Source of the DNA: Streptomyces yatensis
Lineage (GTDB): Bacteria > Actinomycetota > Actinomycetes > Streptomycetales > Streptomycetaceae
Length of the DNA stretch: 64,000 bases
Assembly: GCF_018069625.1 (NCBI RefSeq)
Contig: NZ_CP072941.1
Coordinates: 7,130,001-7,194,000 of the forward strand
Direction: 5' to 3'
The position numbers were made by a program, and so were the translations under genes. Positions 1 through 9,949 of this stretch are shown here, one piece after another (positions within the stretch are counted from its first letter, which is position 1; the number at the start of each line of letters is the position of its first letter). The notes below the pieces were generated by a model. The model worked only from the letters and a program-made list of their open reading frames with translations. It did not search any database and had not been told where the DNA came from.

Positions 1-48
1 CGTGCGGTGGAGCCGCATAAAGGAGGGAGGGGGACCGCGTCCCGCGCT

Positions 49-75
49 CGGCTCCCGGCTCCTGGCCGGGAGCCG
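49..75 (-). terminator. Hairpin terminator after GDSL gene
   Basis: A perfect 11-bp stem (cggctcccggc / gccgggagccg) closes a 5-nt loop just downstream of the minus-strand GDSL lipoprotein gene. There is no clear T-tract, as is usual in Streptomyces. Confidence 0.6.
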
Positions 76-90
76 GGCCGCGGCTCGGGG

Positions 91-1089
91 TCAGGACGCG
101 GAAGCGGTGATGCGGCGGTAGGCCATTTCGGCGAGTTGCTGCTGGCCCGCCTTGCTGGGGTGGAACCAGTCCCACTTGCTCAGCTCGGACGTGGTGAAGC
201 GGTAATCGTGCACGGCCGGGTCGTACCGGCACAGCACATCGCGCCCACAGACATCCTTCAGCACCTTGTTGTACTCCGTCACCCGGTCCGCCACCCGCTG
301 GCGGCGTTCGTTGGAGGCGGCGTCCAGGTGCTCGGAGTCCTTCAGCATCGACGGGCAGATGCCCAGCTTCCAGATCTGCCTGCCGAAGACGTTCTTCCGC
401 CCCTCGGACCACAGCCGCTTCAGATCCGGCACGCTGGCCACATACACCTGGGTCTTCGGCAGGTCACGGCGAAGCCGGGTGAGCGCCGAGGTGAAGGTGG
501 AGCGGAACTGCTCGGTGGAGGTCATCTCGTCGACCGAGTTCCGGCAGGCGTCATTGGCGCCGATCATCACGGTGATCAGCTTCGGCTTGCGGGCCGCGGC
601 CGCCTCGATCTGGCCGGGGAGGTCGGCCACGACCGCGCCGGTCTTGGCGAAGTTCCAGCTGTGGGTGCCCGAACGGGCGGTGGTGGCGGGCAGCAGCCGC
701 TGGGCGAGGCTGCGCACATCGGTGCCGGTGGACCAGGACACCTCGGGGCAGTCGGAGAGCACCGAACAGGCGTCGAAGCCGCGGGTGATGGAGTCGCCCA
801 AGGAGGCGATCGAGCTGGGCCGGGTGTTCCAGACGATCGTCCGCTTGGCGCCGGGGGTCTTCCCGGCGCGGGTCGGACCGTGCCGGGAGGGGTCGTCCGA
901 GCTGCCGAAGCAGCCCGCCGAGCTCAGCACGGCGGCGGTCGTGAACAGCACCACGCCGGTGCGCCCGGCGGTGCGCCCGGCCGCGCGGCGGCCGGTGCGC
1001 GAAGTGGTGCGCGGGGTCGGGCGCACGACCGTACGCGTGGTCGAGGAAGCGGCCGCCGCATGCTTCCGGCGTGTCGCGCTGACCCGCAT
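91..1089 (-). CDS. SGNH/GDSL-family hydrolase, lipoprotein
   Basis: This 332-residue protein is a predicted exported esterase or lipase-like hydrolase. The basic N-terminus is followed by a hydrophobic stretch (VVLFTTAAVLSSAGC) ending in a lipobox-like LSSAGC, so it is probably a membrane-anchored lipoprotein. SGNH blocks are visible: GDSIT (block I, nucleophile Ser), GANDAC (block III, Asn), and DWFHPSKAGQ near the C-terminus (block V, Asp and His). The natural substrate cannot be read from sequence. The N-terminus is long before the lipobox, about 45 residues, so a start further inside is possible. It stands alone, divergent from the DUF3145 gene. Confidence 0.85.
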   Translation of the reverse strand: MRVSATRRKHAAAASSTTRTVVRPTPRTTSRTGRRAAGRTAGRTGVVLFTTAAVLSSAGCFGSSDDPSRHGPTRAGKTPGAKRTIVWNTRPSSIASLGDSITRGFDACSVLSDCPEVSWSTGTDVRSLAQRLLPATTARSGTHSWNFAKTGAVVADLPGQIEAAAARKPKLITVMIGANDACRNSVDEMTSTEQFRSTFTSALTRLRRDLPKTQVYVASVPDLKRLWSEGRKNVFGRQIWKLGICPSMLKDSEHLDAASNERRQRVADRVTEYNKVLKDVCGRDVLCRYDPAVHDYRFTTSELSKWDWFHPSKAGQQQLAEMAYRRITASAS

Positions 1090-1414
1090 GGCTGTTCCCC
1101 CTCCGGCTGTTGGGTGATATCTATCCGGACCGACGGTACGTCACTCCTCCGGCTGGATCGCACGGTACGTTTTTCTTGTGGCCGATGAGCGTCATCCCGG
1201 CGACAAGGCGCGCTATGCGGTACCAACACATTACGCCCCGTCACATCCTGTCCACTTTCTAGAGAATTCTGCACGATAAATTTCACTGAAGGTGACGTCG
1301 AGACTGGTGTGGGAGTGATCACTAGGGCAGAATGTGATCCGATGTCCCGGGCGGGACCGGTACGGGCGCGAGGCCGCTGGGGAAGGCGCACCTCGAACCG
1401 CACAGGAGGCCCCG
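1090..1414. other. Divergent intergenic region
   Basis: About 325 bp separate the GDSL lipoprotein gene from the DUF3145 gene. Positions 1250-1300 are distinctly AT-richer than the surroundings and probably hold the divergent promoters, but no convincing -35/-10 pair could be fixed. A strong Shine-Dalgarno (aggaggc at 1404-1410) marks the DUF3145 start. No further gene is seen. Confidence 0.5.
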
Positions 1415-1909
1415 GTGACGACACGTGGAGTTCTGTATGTGCACTCCGCTCCGCGCGCGCTGTGCCCGCACGTCGAATGGGCGATCGCGGGCGTCCTCGG
1501 CGTGCGTGTCACCCTCGACTGGATCAAACAGCCCGCGGCGAACGGCACCTGGCGTGCCGAGTTCTCCTGGCAGGGTGAGGTCGGCACGGCCTCCAAAATG
1601 GCGTCCGCACTGCGCGGCTGGCATCTGCTGCGCTTCGAGGTGACCGCCGAGCCCTGCGCCACCGCCGAGGGCGAGCGCTACAGCTCCACCCCCGAACTGG
1701 GCATCTTCCACGCCGTCACCGGAATGCACGGCGACATCCTGATCCCCGAGGACCGGCTGCGCGCCGCCCTCGCCCGTTCCGTCCGCGGCGAGAGCGACCT
1801 CGAGGCGGAGATCGCCAAGCTGCTCGGCAAGCCCTGGGACGACGAACTGGAGCCGTTCCGCTACGCGGGTGAGGGCGCCCCCGTCCGCTGGCTGCACCAG
1901 GTCGTCTGA
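1415..1909 (+). CDS. DUF3145 domain-containing protein
   Basis: This 164-residue protein of unknown function belongs to DUF3145, a family conserved in actinobacteria and normally about this length. The start is GTG at 1415, because the aggaggc Shine-Dalgarno sits 5 bases upstream and the family N-terminus (MTTRGVLYVHSAP) begins exactly there; an in-frame codon 27 triplets upstream is unlikely. No signal peptide or membrane segment is seen. In S. coelicolor a DUF3145 gene lies beside the fab operon (established synteny, from memory), as here, but a functional link is not shown. Confidence 0.9.
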   Translation: MTTRGVLYVHSAPRALCPHVEWAIAGVLGVRVTLDWIKQPAANGTWRAEFSWQGEVGTASKMASALRGWHLLRFEVTAEPCATAEGERYSSTPELGIFHAVTGMHGDILIPEDRLRAALARSVRGESDLEAEIAKLLGKPWDDELEPFRYAGEGAPVRWLHQVV

Positions 1910-1972
1910 GCGCCTGACACGATCGTCCCAGTGCCTGACACGGTCGTCCGAGTGCCTGACCGCGCTGGTCCT
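1910..1972. repeat. 21-bp tandem repeat, 3 imperfect copies
   Basis: Three 21-bp units start at 1910, 1931 and 1952, sharing the core gcctgaca followed by cgrtcgtcc. The array begins directly at the DUF3145 stop codon and ends before the next promoter. No coding frame or stem-loop explains it. Confidence 0.7.
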
Positions 1973-1996
1973 GGTGGCTGACGCGCCGCCACCCCT

Positions 1997-2027
1997 TTGT
2001 CCTGGAGCGCGCTTCAGGTCTTAGCGT
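1997..2027 (+). promoter_or_regulatory. MerR-type promoter with 19-bp spacer and dyad
   Basis: TTGTCC (1997-2002) and TAGCGT (2022-2027) are separated by 19 bp. The spacer holds the near-perfect 18-bp dyad cctggagcgcgcttcagg (2001-2018). Long spacers carrying a dyad are the hallmark of promoters activated by MerR-family proteins. The -10 box ends 6 nt before the ATG, which implies a leaderless transcript. Closely similar elements occur at 9950 and 47621. Confidence 0.6.
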
Positions 2028-2033
2028 GGCGGC

Positions 2034-2927
2034 ATGACCGAACAACTCCCGGCAACGTCCGTCGCGGTCCTCGGCACCGGCATCATGGGCTCCGGCATGG
2101 CCCGCAACCTCGCCCGCTCCGGGCTCGACGTCCGTGCGTGGAACCGCACCCGGTCCAAGGCCGAGCCGCTCGGCCAGGACGGCGTACGCGTCACCGACAC
2201 CCCGGCCGAGGCCGTGGACGGCGCCGATGTCGTCCTGACGATCCTCTACGACGGCGCCGCGGCCCTCGAGACGATGCGGCAGGCCGCCCCCGCGCTGCGC
2301 CCCGGGGCCGTATGGGTGCAGGCCACCACGGCGGGGCTGGAGGCGATGGAATCGCTCGCCGCGTTCGCCCAGGAGAAGGACCTCGTCCTCATCGACTCGC
2401 CCGTCCTCGGCACCAAGCAGCCCGCGGAGAACGGACAGCTGCTGGTGCTGGCCGCCGGCCCCCACCCCGTCCGCCCGGTCGTCTGGCCGGTCTTCGACGC
2501 CATCGGCAACCGTACGGTGTGGGTCGGCGACAGCGCGGAGGGTGCCGCCGCCACCCGGCTCAAGCTGGTGCTCAACAGCTGGGTCCTGAACGTCACCCAC
2601 GCCACCGCCGAGGCGGTCGCCCTCGCCAAGGGGCTGGGCGTGGACTTCCAGGGCTTTCTGGACGGGGTGGAGGGCGGACCGCTGGACAACGGCTATATGC
2701 GGGTCAAGTCCGGCCAGCTGCTCCGCGGCGACCTCGAGCCCAGCTTCGCGACCAAGACCGCCGAGAAGGACGCCCGGCTGATCGTGGAGGCCGGGGAGCG
2801 CGCCGGAGTGCGGCTGGACCTGGCGGCCGCGGGCCAGGAGCGGTTCCGCCGGGCCATCGAGGCGGGCCACGGCGACGAGGACATGGTGGCCTCGTACTTC
2901 GCCAGCTTCGACGGTGAGGCCCCCTGA
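2034..2927 (+). CDS. NAD(P)-dependent oxidoreductase, 3-hydroxyisobutyrate dehydrogenase family
   Basis: The 297-residue protein is a cytoplasmic beta-hydroxyacid dehydrogenase-like enzyme. The N-terminal Rossmann motif GTGIMGSGMARNLARSG is clear, followed by a basic stretch (WNRTRSKAE) typical of NADP preference. The substrate-side helical domain includes LKLVLNSWVLN, where the Lys and Asn fit the family active site. The substrate is unknown, and 6-phosphogluconate dehydrogenase-like or imine-reductase-like members have the same fold. The ATG start follows a MerR-type leaderless promoter, suggesting induction by a small molecule. A hairpin follows the stop codon. Confidence 0.88.
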   Translation: MTEQLPATSVAVLGTGIMGSGMARNLARSGLDVRAWNRTRSKAEPLGQDGVRVTDTPAEAVDGADVVLTILYDGAAALETMRQAAPALRPGAVWVQATTAGLEAMESLAAFAQEKDLVLIDSPVLGTKQPAENGQLLVLAAGPHPVRPVVWPVFDAIGNRTVWVGDSAEGAAATRLKLVLNSWVLNVTHATAEAVALAKGLGVDFQGFLDGVEGGPLDNGYMRVKSGQLLRGDLEPSFATKTAEKDARLIVEAGERAGVRLDLAAAGQERFRRAIEAGHGDEDMVASYFASFDGEAP

Positions 2928-2936
2928 CATACGAAC

Positions 2937-2968
2937 GGCCCGCCCCCGGCCGGAGCCGGAGGCGGGCC
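2937..2968 (+). terminator. Hairpin terminator
   Basis: The arms ggcccgcc (2937-2944) and ggcgggcc (2961-2968) pair around a GC-rich inner stem 9 bp after the oxidoreductase stop codon. The 3' arm overlaps the first unit of the 16-bp repeat. Confidence 0.55.
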
Positions 2969-3043
2969 ACACTCGGGTAGGGCCACACTCGGGTAGGGCC
3001 ACACTCGGGTAGGGCCACACTCGGGTAGGGCCACACCCGCGTA
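2964..3043. repeat. 16-bp tandem repeat, 4 perfect plus 1 degenerate copy
   Basis: The unit gggccacactcgggta is repeated exactly at 2964, 2980, 2996 and 3012, with a diverged copy at 3028-3043. It lies between the convergent oxidoreductase and fabF genes. The period is not a multiple of three and no gene runs through it. Confidence 0.9.
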
Positions 3044-3095
3044 TCAGCGCGTCGGAGAGCGCATCAAACCGTCAGGCCGTCAGGCCGTCCGCGCG

Positions 3096-4361
3096 TCAGA
3101 CCGAGCGGAAGGCCAGCACCACATTGTGGCCGCCGAAGCCGAACGAGTCGTTCAGCGCCACGATCGGGCCCTGGGCCGGGAGCGCCCGCGCCTCGCCGGT
3201 CACGACGTCCGCGTCCGCCTCCGGGTCCAGCGAGCCGATGTTGATCGTCGGCGGGGCCAGCCGGTGGTACAGCGCGAGCACGCTGGCCACCGTCTCCACA
3301 CCGCCCGCGCCGCCGAGCAGATGGCCCGTCATGGACTTGGTGGCGGAGACCGCCATGTGGTCCACGTCGTCGCCGAACACCTTGCGCAGCGCCTTGATCT
3401 CCGCCAGGTCGCCCTGCGGCGTCGAGGTCGCGTGCGCGTTGACGTGCACGATCTCGGCACCGCTGATGCCGGTGTTCTCCACCAGGTTCTGCAGCGCGTT
3501 CCCGATGCCGTTGCCGGACGGCTCCGGCTGGGTGATGTGGTGGGCGTCGGCCGAAATGCCCTGGCCGATGGCCTGCGCGTACACCCGGGCGCCGCGCGCC
3601 GCGGCGTGCTCCGCCGACTCCAGGACGATGGCGCCCGAGCCCTCGCCCATCACGAAGCCGTTGCGGTCGACGTCGAAGGGGCGTGAGGCGCCCTGCGGGT
3701 CGTCGTTGTTCTTGGACATCGCCATCATGTTGCCGAAGGCGACCATGGGCAGCGGGTGGATGGACGCCTCGGTGCCGCCCGCGACGACCACATCGGCGCG
3801 GCCGGTGCGGATCATCTCGATGGCGTAGCCGATGGCCTCGGCGCCGGACGCGCACGCGCTCACCGGGGTGTGCGCGCCCGCGCGGGCGTTGAGGTCGATG
3901 CTGACGTTCGCCGCCGGGCTGTTGGGCATCAGCATCGGCACGGTGTGCGGGGAGACCTTGCGGACGCCCTTCTCGCGCAGCACGTCGTACTGGTCGAGCA
4001 GCGTGGTGACGCCGCCGATGCCGGAGGCCACGACCGCGCCGAGCCGGTCGGGGTCGATCGAGGAGTCCTCGCCCGCCCTGGCCGTGAAGCCCGCGTCCGC
4101 CCACGCCTCACGGGCGGCGAGCAGCGCGAACTGCGCGGAGCGGTCGAGCTTGCGGGCCTGCGGGCGCGGAATGATCGTGCCCGGCTCCACCGCGATCTTC
4201 GCGGCGATGCGGACCGGCAACTCGGCCGCCCATTCCTCCTCCAGGAGGTTGACGCCGGACCGGCCGGCCAGCAGGGCCTCCCAAGTCGATGAGGCGTCGC
4301 CACCCAGCGGCGTCGTGGCACCAACACCGGTGACGACCACGGTGCGATTGGTCGAGTTCAC
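3096..4361 (-). CDS. fabF: beta-ketoacyl-ACP synthase II (KASII)
   Basis: FabF condenses malonyl-ACP with growing acyl-ACP chains in type II fatty-acid synthesis. The 421-residue protein has the thiolase fold with the Cys-His-His triad: Cys170 in SACASG, His310 in VNAHATSTPQGD and His347 in KSMTGHLLGGAGG. The start is taken as GTG at 4361 (VNSTNRTVVVTG), which gives the normal N-terminus; an upstream in-frame ATG at 4403 would add 14 unlikely residues. It is the last gene of fabD-fabH-acpP-fabF, 74 bp after acpP. Confidence 0.96.
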   Translation of the reverse strand: MNSTNRTVVVTGVGATTPLGGDASSTWEALLAGRSGVNLLEEEWAAELPVRIAAKIAVEPGTIIPRPQARKLDRSAQFALLAAREAWADAGFTARAGEDSSIDPDRLGAVVASGIGGVTTLLDQYDVLREKGVRKVSPHTVPMLMPNSPAANVSIDLNARAGAHTPVSACASGAEAIGYAIEMIRTGRADVVVAGGTEASIHPLPMVAFGNMMAMSKNNDDPQGASRPFDVDRNGFVMGEGSGAIVLESAEHAAARGARVYAQAIGQGISADAHHITQPEPSGNGIGNALQNLVENTGISGAEIVHVNAHATSTPQGDLAEIKALRKVFGDDVDHMAVSATKSMTGHLLGGAGGVETVASVLALYHRLAPPTINIGSLDPEADADVVTGEARALPAQGPIVALNDSFGFGGHNVVLAFRSV

Positions 4362-4435
4362 AGGAATTCCTACTCCACGTGTAGAAGGTGCTGGACCGGC
4401 CACCGCATGGGTGGCGACAACGGCCTTGAGGGGGC

Positions 4436-4684
4436 TCAGCCCTGGTGCTTGAGGATGTAGTCGACGGCGTCGCCGACGGTCTTGAGGTTCTTGACGTCGT
4501 CGTCCGGGATCTTCACGTCGAAGCGCTCCTCGGCGGCGACGACCACCTCGACCATGGACAGCGAGTCGACGTCCAGGTCGTCGGTGAAGGACTTGTCCAG
4601 CAGGACGTCCTCGGTCGGGATACCGGCGATCTCGTTGACGATCTCGGCGAGACCCTCGAGGATCTCTTCCTGAGTGGCGGCCAT
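4436..4684 (-). CDS. acpP: Acyl carrier protein
   Basis: This 82-residue acidic protein carries the growing acyl chain on a 4'-phosphopantetheine arm attached to Ser41 in the DVDSLS motif. Length and sequence are typical of housekeeping Streptomyces ACP rather than polyketide ACPs. The ATG at 4684 is preceded by a good aaggagc Shine-Dalgarno. It sits between fabH (82 bp gap) and fabF in the fatty-acid synthase operon. Confidence 0.97.
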   Translation of the reverse strand: MAATQEEILEGLAEIVNEIAGIPTEDVLLDKSFTDDLDVDSLSMVEVVVAAEERFDVKIPDDDVKNLKTVGDAVDYILKHQG

Positions 4685-4766
4685 TGCGGCGCTCCTTCTT
4701 CGGTGTGTTGCGGTGGTGGCGCAGCGTCCGACTTCTGCCGAGCTGCGTGGATATGGACTATGGAGC

Positions 4767-5773
<1,007 letters not shown>

Positions 5774-5777
<4 letters not shown>

Positions 5778-6769
5778 GCTTCTCGGAGCTCCTCTTCGGC
5801 CGGTGTGGCGACGGCGGGAATGGCGTGCTCCTCGATCAGCGCACGGGCCGCGTCGAGATCGTCCGGAGTCTTCAGCGCCAGGTTGGTGACGCCCGGCAGC
5901 GCGCGCTTGGCGATGCCGGTGAGCGTGCCGCCCGGGGCCACCTCGATCAGCGCGGTGACGCCCAGCTCCTGGAAGGTCTCCATGCACAGGTCCCAGCGCA
6001 CCGGGTTGGACACCTGGGCGACCATGCGCTCGATCACCCCGGCCCCGGACGTCACGACCCCGCCGTCACGGTTGGAGACGTAAGCGGTGCGCGGATCGGC
6101 CACCGGAACACCCGCGACCAGGGCCTCGAGGGCGGCGACCGCCGGGGCCATGTGATCGGTGTGGAACGCGCCGGCCACCTTGAGCGGTACGACGCGGCGC
6201 ACCCCCTCGGGCTTGTCCTCGGCCAGCGCCGCCAGCTGCTCGGCGGTGCCCGCGGCCACGATCTGTCCGGCGCCGTTGACGTTCGCCGCGGTCAGTCCGT
6301 GCTTGTCGAGATGGGCGACGACATCGTCCTGCTCACCACCCAGTATGGCGGCCATTCCGGTCTCGGTGCGGCTCGCGGCCTCCGCCATGGCGAGCCCGCG
6401 CCGGCGGACCAGCACCATGGCCGCCTCGTCGGTGAGCACACCGGCGGCAGCGGCCGCGGTGATCTCGCCGACGCTGTGGCCCGCGACCGCGCCGATACGG
6501 CTCGGCAGCCCCGCGAGACCGGTCGCGCCCTCGATGCCCTCGCCGAACAGCGCGTGGGCGGAGACCAGACCGGCGGCCACCAGCAGCGGCTGGGCCACCG
6601 CGGTGTCGCGGATCTCCTCCTCGTCGGCCTTGGTGCCGTAGTGGATGAGGTCCAGCCCGGACACGGCCGACCACCACGTCAGACGTTCGGTGACGCCGGG
6701 CAGGTCGAGCCAGGGGGTGAGGAAGCCGGGCTTTTGAGCGCCCTGGCCGGGAGCGACGAGTACGAGCAC
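5774..6769 (-). CDS. fabD: malonyl-CoA:ACP malonyltransferase
   Basis: FabD loads malonyl units onto ACP. The 331-residue protein begins VLVLVAPGQGAQ and has the nucleophile Ser99 in GHSVGE and His203 in GAFHTDHM. The start is GTG at 6769, as in known Streptomyces FabD. GTG at 6775 is an alternative two codons upstream. Upstream codons in the same frame cross the promoter region and are not used. It is the first gene of the fab operon. Confidence 0.95.
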
Positions 6770-6823
6770 TCTCACACTCTCTCTTGTGGACGGTCCGACT
6801 CGCCCGTGAGGACAAGGACGAAG

Positions 6824-6868
6824 AACCGTCAGGGGAATTGTGGAGGTCCAACAAACGGTCAGGGCAAT
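6824..6868 (-). promoter_or_regulatory. Paired direct repeats upstream of fabD, candidate FasR site
   Basis: On the minus strand the 15-bp words attgccctgaccgtt (6854-6868) and attcccctgacggtt (6824-6838) form a direct repeat whose copies lie 30 bp apart, about three helical turns. They sit between fasR and fabD, and the distal copy overlaps the fasR stop codon. FasR is known to activate the fab operon in S. coelicolor; assigning these repeats to it is an inference. Confidence 0.4.
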
Positions 6869-8043
6869 ATGTTCGCGTCGGCGAGACGGCCCAGGATCAG
6901 GGCTATGCGCAGAGTAAACGCCGACCTGACGTCGGAAGGTGACCATCCGGTGACGTCCGTCACACGTCGTAGCCGGTAGCGGACGGTGTTCGGGTGAACG
7001 AAGAGCATCCGGGCCGCCCCCTCCAGACTGCTCGCCTGTTCGAGGTACACACTCAGTGTCTCGAGCAGTGCCGAACCGGCTTCCTCCAGCGGTCTGTAGA
7101 TCTCCTCCACCAACTGGTCACGGGCAGCGGGGTCCCCGGCCATCGCGCGCTCGGGCAGCAGATCGTCGGCGAGCACCGGACGGGGCGCGTCCGGCCAGGC
7201 GGTGCACGCCTTCAGCCCGGCCGCCGCCGCCCCCGCCGAGCGGGTCGCGGCCAGCAGGTCGGAGACCACGGGACCGGCCACCACCGGACCCGGGGCGTAC
7301 GGCCCGATCAGCGCCTTCGCCGCCTGCAGCGGATTGTCCGAGCCGCCCGCGACCACCACCAGCCGGTCGCCCAGCACCCCGGTGAGGACCTGCAGCTTGG
7401 CGTGGCGGGCGGCCCGCCGGATCGCCTCGACCGTCAGCTCACTGTCCCCGTCGGGGGCGGTGCCCAGCACCACGCACACATGCTCGGGGGAGTTCCAGCC
7501 GAGCGCCGCGGCCCGGGACAGCGCGCCCTCGTCCGCCTCCCCGGACAGCACCGCGTTGACCACCAGCGACTCCAGCCGGGCGTCCCAGGCGCCGCGGGCC
7601 TCGGCGGCCTGCGCGTACACCTGGGCGGTGGCGAAGGCGATCTCCCGCGCGTAGACCAGCAGCGCCTCGCGCAGCACCGACTCATCGCCCGGGGCCGCCA
7701 CGTCGTCGATCGCCGACTCCATGACCTCGATGGTCGTGCGGACCATCTCCACGGTCTGCCGCAGTGTGATCGCCCGGGTCAGCTCGCGCGGGGCGGTGCC
7801 GAACACATCGGTGCTGATCGCCTGGGGCGCCTCGGGGTGGCGGAACCATTCGGTGAAGGCCGCGATGCCCGCCTGTGCCACCAGCCCGATCCAGGAGCGG
7901 TTCTCGGGCGGCATCGCGCGGTACCACGGCAGCTGCTCGTCCATGCGCGCGATGGCGTTGGCGGCGAGCTTCCCGGAGGACTTCTCCAGGCGGCGCAGGG
8001 TGGCACTGTGCGGATGCGGGGTGTTCGAGGCTGGTTCAGGCAC
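6859..8043 (-). CDS. fasR: Fatty-acid synthase transcriptional activator FasR (PucR-type HTH)
   Basis: The 394-residue protein matches the FasR type that activates fabD-fabH-acpP-fabF in S. coelicolor (established for that species). The N-terminal two-thirds is a sensor-like region. The C-terminus carries the PucR-type HTH: AARMLFVHPNTVRYRLRRV followed by VTGWSPSDVRSAFTLRIALILGRL. It is co-oriented with and directly upstream of fabD, with 89 bp between them. Its ligand is not evident from the sequence. Confidence 0.9.
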   Translation of the reverse strand: MPEPASNTPHPHSATLRRLEKSSGKLAANAIARMDEQLPWYRAMPPENRSWIGLVAQAGIAAFTEWFRHPEAPQAISTDVFGTAPRELTRAITLRQTVEMVRTTIEVMESAIDDVAAPGDESVLREALLVYAREIAFATAQVYAQAAEARGAWDARLESLVVNAVLSGEADEGALSRAAALGWNSPEHVCVVLGTAPDGDSELTVEAIRRAARHAKLQVLTGVLGDRLVVVAGGSDNPLQAAKALIGPYAPGPVVAGPVVSDLLAATRSAGAAAAGLKACTAWPDAPRPVLADDLLPERAMAGDPAARDQLVEEIYRPLEEAGSALLETLSVYLEQASSLEGAARMLFVHPNTVRYRLRRVTDVTGWSPSDVRSAFTLRIALILGRLADANILP

Positions 8044-8150
8044 GAGGACAAGACTGCCTTATCGGGTGGTGAGCGCTGGGGGCGGGAGGCTACGCGGGGG
8101 TAGGGGCGGGGCCGGGGGCGGACGGGTCGGGGCGCACTACCGTGGACCGG

Positions 8151-8822
8151 GTGATGTGGATACAGCGGTCCGGTGCACGGTATCCGGGTGGGGAGGGCGT
8201 GGGCATCGAGACGCGCCACGCCTTTTCGTTCTCTGGGTACTACGACCCCGGCAACGTGCGGTTCGGGTCCCTCGTCGCCTGCAACGAGGAGCGGCTCGCC
8301 CCCGGTGCGGGCTTCGCCGAGCATCCGCACCGCGATCTGGAGATCGTCACCTGGGTCGTCGAAGGCGAGCTCACCCACGAGGACTCCACGGGCGCGCGGA
8401 CCGTGGTGCGCCCCGGCGACGTACAGCGCCTCAGCGCCGGGAGCGGAGTGCGTCACACCGAGCGCAACGCGGGCGCCGAGCCCCTCACCTTCGTCCAGAT
8501 GTGGCTGGTGCCGGGCCCGGACGCCGCGAAGGACCCCGGGTACGAGGTGGTGCGCGGCATCGCCGACGGAACCCCGTACGCACTGGAGCGCACCGAGGCG
8601 GTGCTGCATGTGCGGCGGCTGGCGGACGGCGAGCGCACCGCGCTGCCGGACGCGCCGTGGGTGTACGTGCATGCGGTGCGCGGCGCGGCGCGGATCGAGG
8701 GGGAGACCCTCGGGCCCGGCGACGCGGCCCGGCTCTCGGACGCGGAGGGGCTGGAGGCGCGCGCCGAGGGCCCCGCCGAGCTGCTGATCTGGGAAATGCA
8801 CGCGGAGCCGGTCTACGGCTGA
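8151..8822 (+). CDS. Pirin family protein (bicupin)
   Basis: The 223-residue protein is a cupin-fold pirin. The N-terminal cupin holds the metal-ligand pattern AEHPHRDLEIVTWVVEGEL (His residues and Glu) and GSGVRHTERN (His). Bacterial pirins of the YhhW type can have quercetinase activity, but the role here is unknown. The GTG at 8151 was chosen because TACCGT (8138-8143) lies 7 nt upstream, the leaderless pattern. ATG at 8154 and GTG at 8142 are alternatives. It is divergent from fasR. Confidence 0.9.
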   Translation: MMWIQRSGARYPGGEGVGIETRHAFSFSGYYDPGNVRFGSLVACNEERLAPGAGFAEHPHRDLEIVTWVVEGELTHEDSTGARTVVRPGDVQRLSAGSGVRHTERNAGAEPLTFVQMWLVPGPDAAKDPGYEVVRGIADGTPYALERTEAVLHVRRLADGERTALPDAPWVYVHAVRGAARIEGETLGPGDAARLSDAEGLEARAEGPAELLIWEMHAEPVYG

Positions 8823-8857
8823 GGGTCTATGGCGGAGGGCCTGTGGCCGAGGGCGGT

Positions 8858-9673
8858 CTACGCGCCCAGTTCGGCCAGGATCGCGTCGGTGAACGGGGGC
8901 CAGGCCTCGACCGCCCAGGGGCCGAAGGCCCGGTCGGCCAGGGCGACGCAGGCGGCGCGGGCGTCCGGGTCGACCCAGAGGAACGTCCCGGACTGGCCGA
9001 AATGTCCGAAGGTGCGGGGCGAGGAGGAAGCGCCGGTCCAGTGCGGCGACTTGCCGTCGCGTATCTCGAAGCCGAGCCCCCAGTCGTTGGGCCGCTGATG
9101 GCCGTAGCCGGGCAGCACACCCGTGAGACCCGGGTGGACCACGGAGCTGGCCTCGGCCAGCGTCTCGGCCGCCAGCAGCCGCGGGGCCTGCAGCTCCGCC
9201 GCGAAGCGCACCAGGTCGTCCACGGTCGACACGCCGTCCTTGGCGGGCGAGCCGGCCAGCTCGGTGGCGGTCATGCCGAGCGGCTCCAGCACCGCCTGGC
9301 GCAGATACTCCGGGAACGGGATGTCCGTGGCCTTGGCGATGTGATCGCCCAGTACCTCGAACCCGGCGTTGGAGTAGAGCCGGCGGTTGCCCGGCGCGGC
9401 GACCGACCGGTGCTCGTCGAAGGCGAGCCCGGAGGTGTGCGCCAGCAGATGGCGCACCGTGGAGCCCTCGGGCCCGGCCGGTTCGTCCAGCTCCACCGCG
9501 CCCTCCTCGACGGCGAGCAGCGCGGCGTAGGCGGCGAGCGGCTTGGTGACCGAGGCGAGGGGGAAGCGATGGCCGGTCGGGCCGTACGATCCGGCCAGGG
9601 TGCCGTCCGCGCGTACGACGGCGGCCGCCGCCGTCGGAACCGGCCAGTTCTCGATCATCCGCAGGCTCTCCAT
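8858..9673 (-). CDS. Serine hydrolase, beta-lactamase (class C/DD-peptidase) family
   Basis: The 271-residue protein has the serine beta-lactamase fold: SVTK (SxxK nucleophile), YSN (YxN) and HFGQSG (third box, HxG in place of KTG). No signal peptide is visible, so it is more likely a cytoplasmic esterase or peptidase-like enzyme than an antibiotic-degrading lactamase. The ATG at 9673 is preceded by TAGGCT at 7 nt (leaderless). An ATG at 9679 is also possible. It is convergent with the pirin gene. Confidence 0.88.
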   Translation of the reverse strand: MESLRMIENWPVPTAAAAVVRADGTLAGSYGPTGHRFPLASVTKPLAAYAALLAVEEGAVELDEPAGPEGSTVRHLLAHTSGLAFDEHRSVAAPGNRRLYSNAGFEVLGDHIAKATDIPFPEYLRQAVLEPLGMTATELAGSPAKDGVSTVDDLVRFAAELQAPRLLAAETLAEASSVVHPGLTGVLPGYGHQRPNDWGLGFEIRDGKSPHWTGASSSPRTFGHFGQSGTFLWVDPDARAACVALADRAFGPWAVEAWPPFTDAILAELGA

Positions 9674-9686
9674 GCCCATGAGCCTA

Positions 9687-9949
9687 CGGGGTGTCCGGCG
9701 GGGGTCCTTTCCCCTCCCCGCCCCTTCCCGCTACCAGGGGCTCCGCCCCTGGAACCTGGGGGTGGCGGGTCGGCCGTGGCCGTGATCGGCTCGCCGGCCG
9801 GGGCGACGGCCGCGCTGCCCGCGACGCGGCAGGGGCCCGGGGCGGAGCCCCGCACGCGGCGGAGCCGCATATCGGCCGGTGCCGGGAAGGGGCGGGGAGG
9901 GGAGGGGAGCAGCCCCACCGCGGGTGCCAAGGTTCCGCCAAATCTTCGC
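9687..9949. other. GC-rich intergenic DNA with hairpin words
   Basis: This is most of the 359-bp gap between the divergent serine hydrolase and MerR genes. It contains aggggctccgcccct (9736-9750) and several related ggagccgc or gggcggg words typical of Streptomyces intergenic DNA. No gene is supported. Confidence 0.5.

Noticed and set aside
8858..9673. Serine hydrolase as an antibiotic-resistance beta-lactamase
   Set aside because: It lacks a signal peptide and has HxG instead of KTG; it fits the broad esterase/peptidase-like group better.
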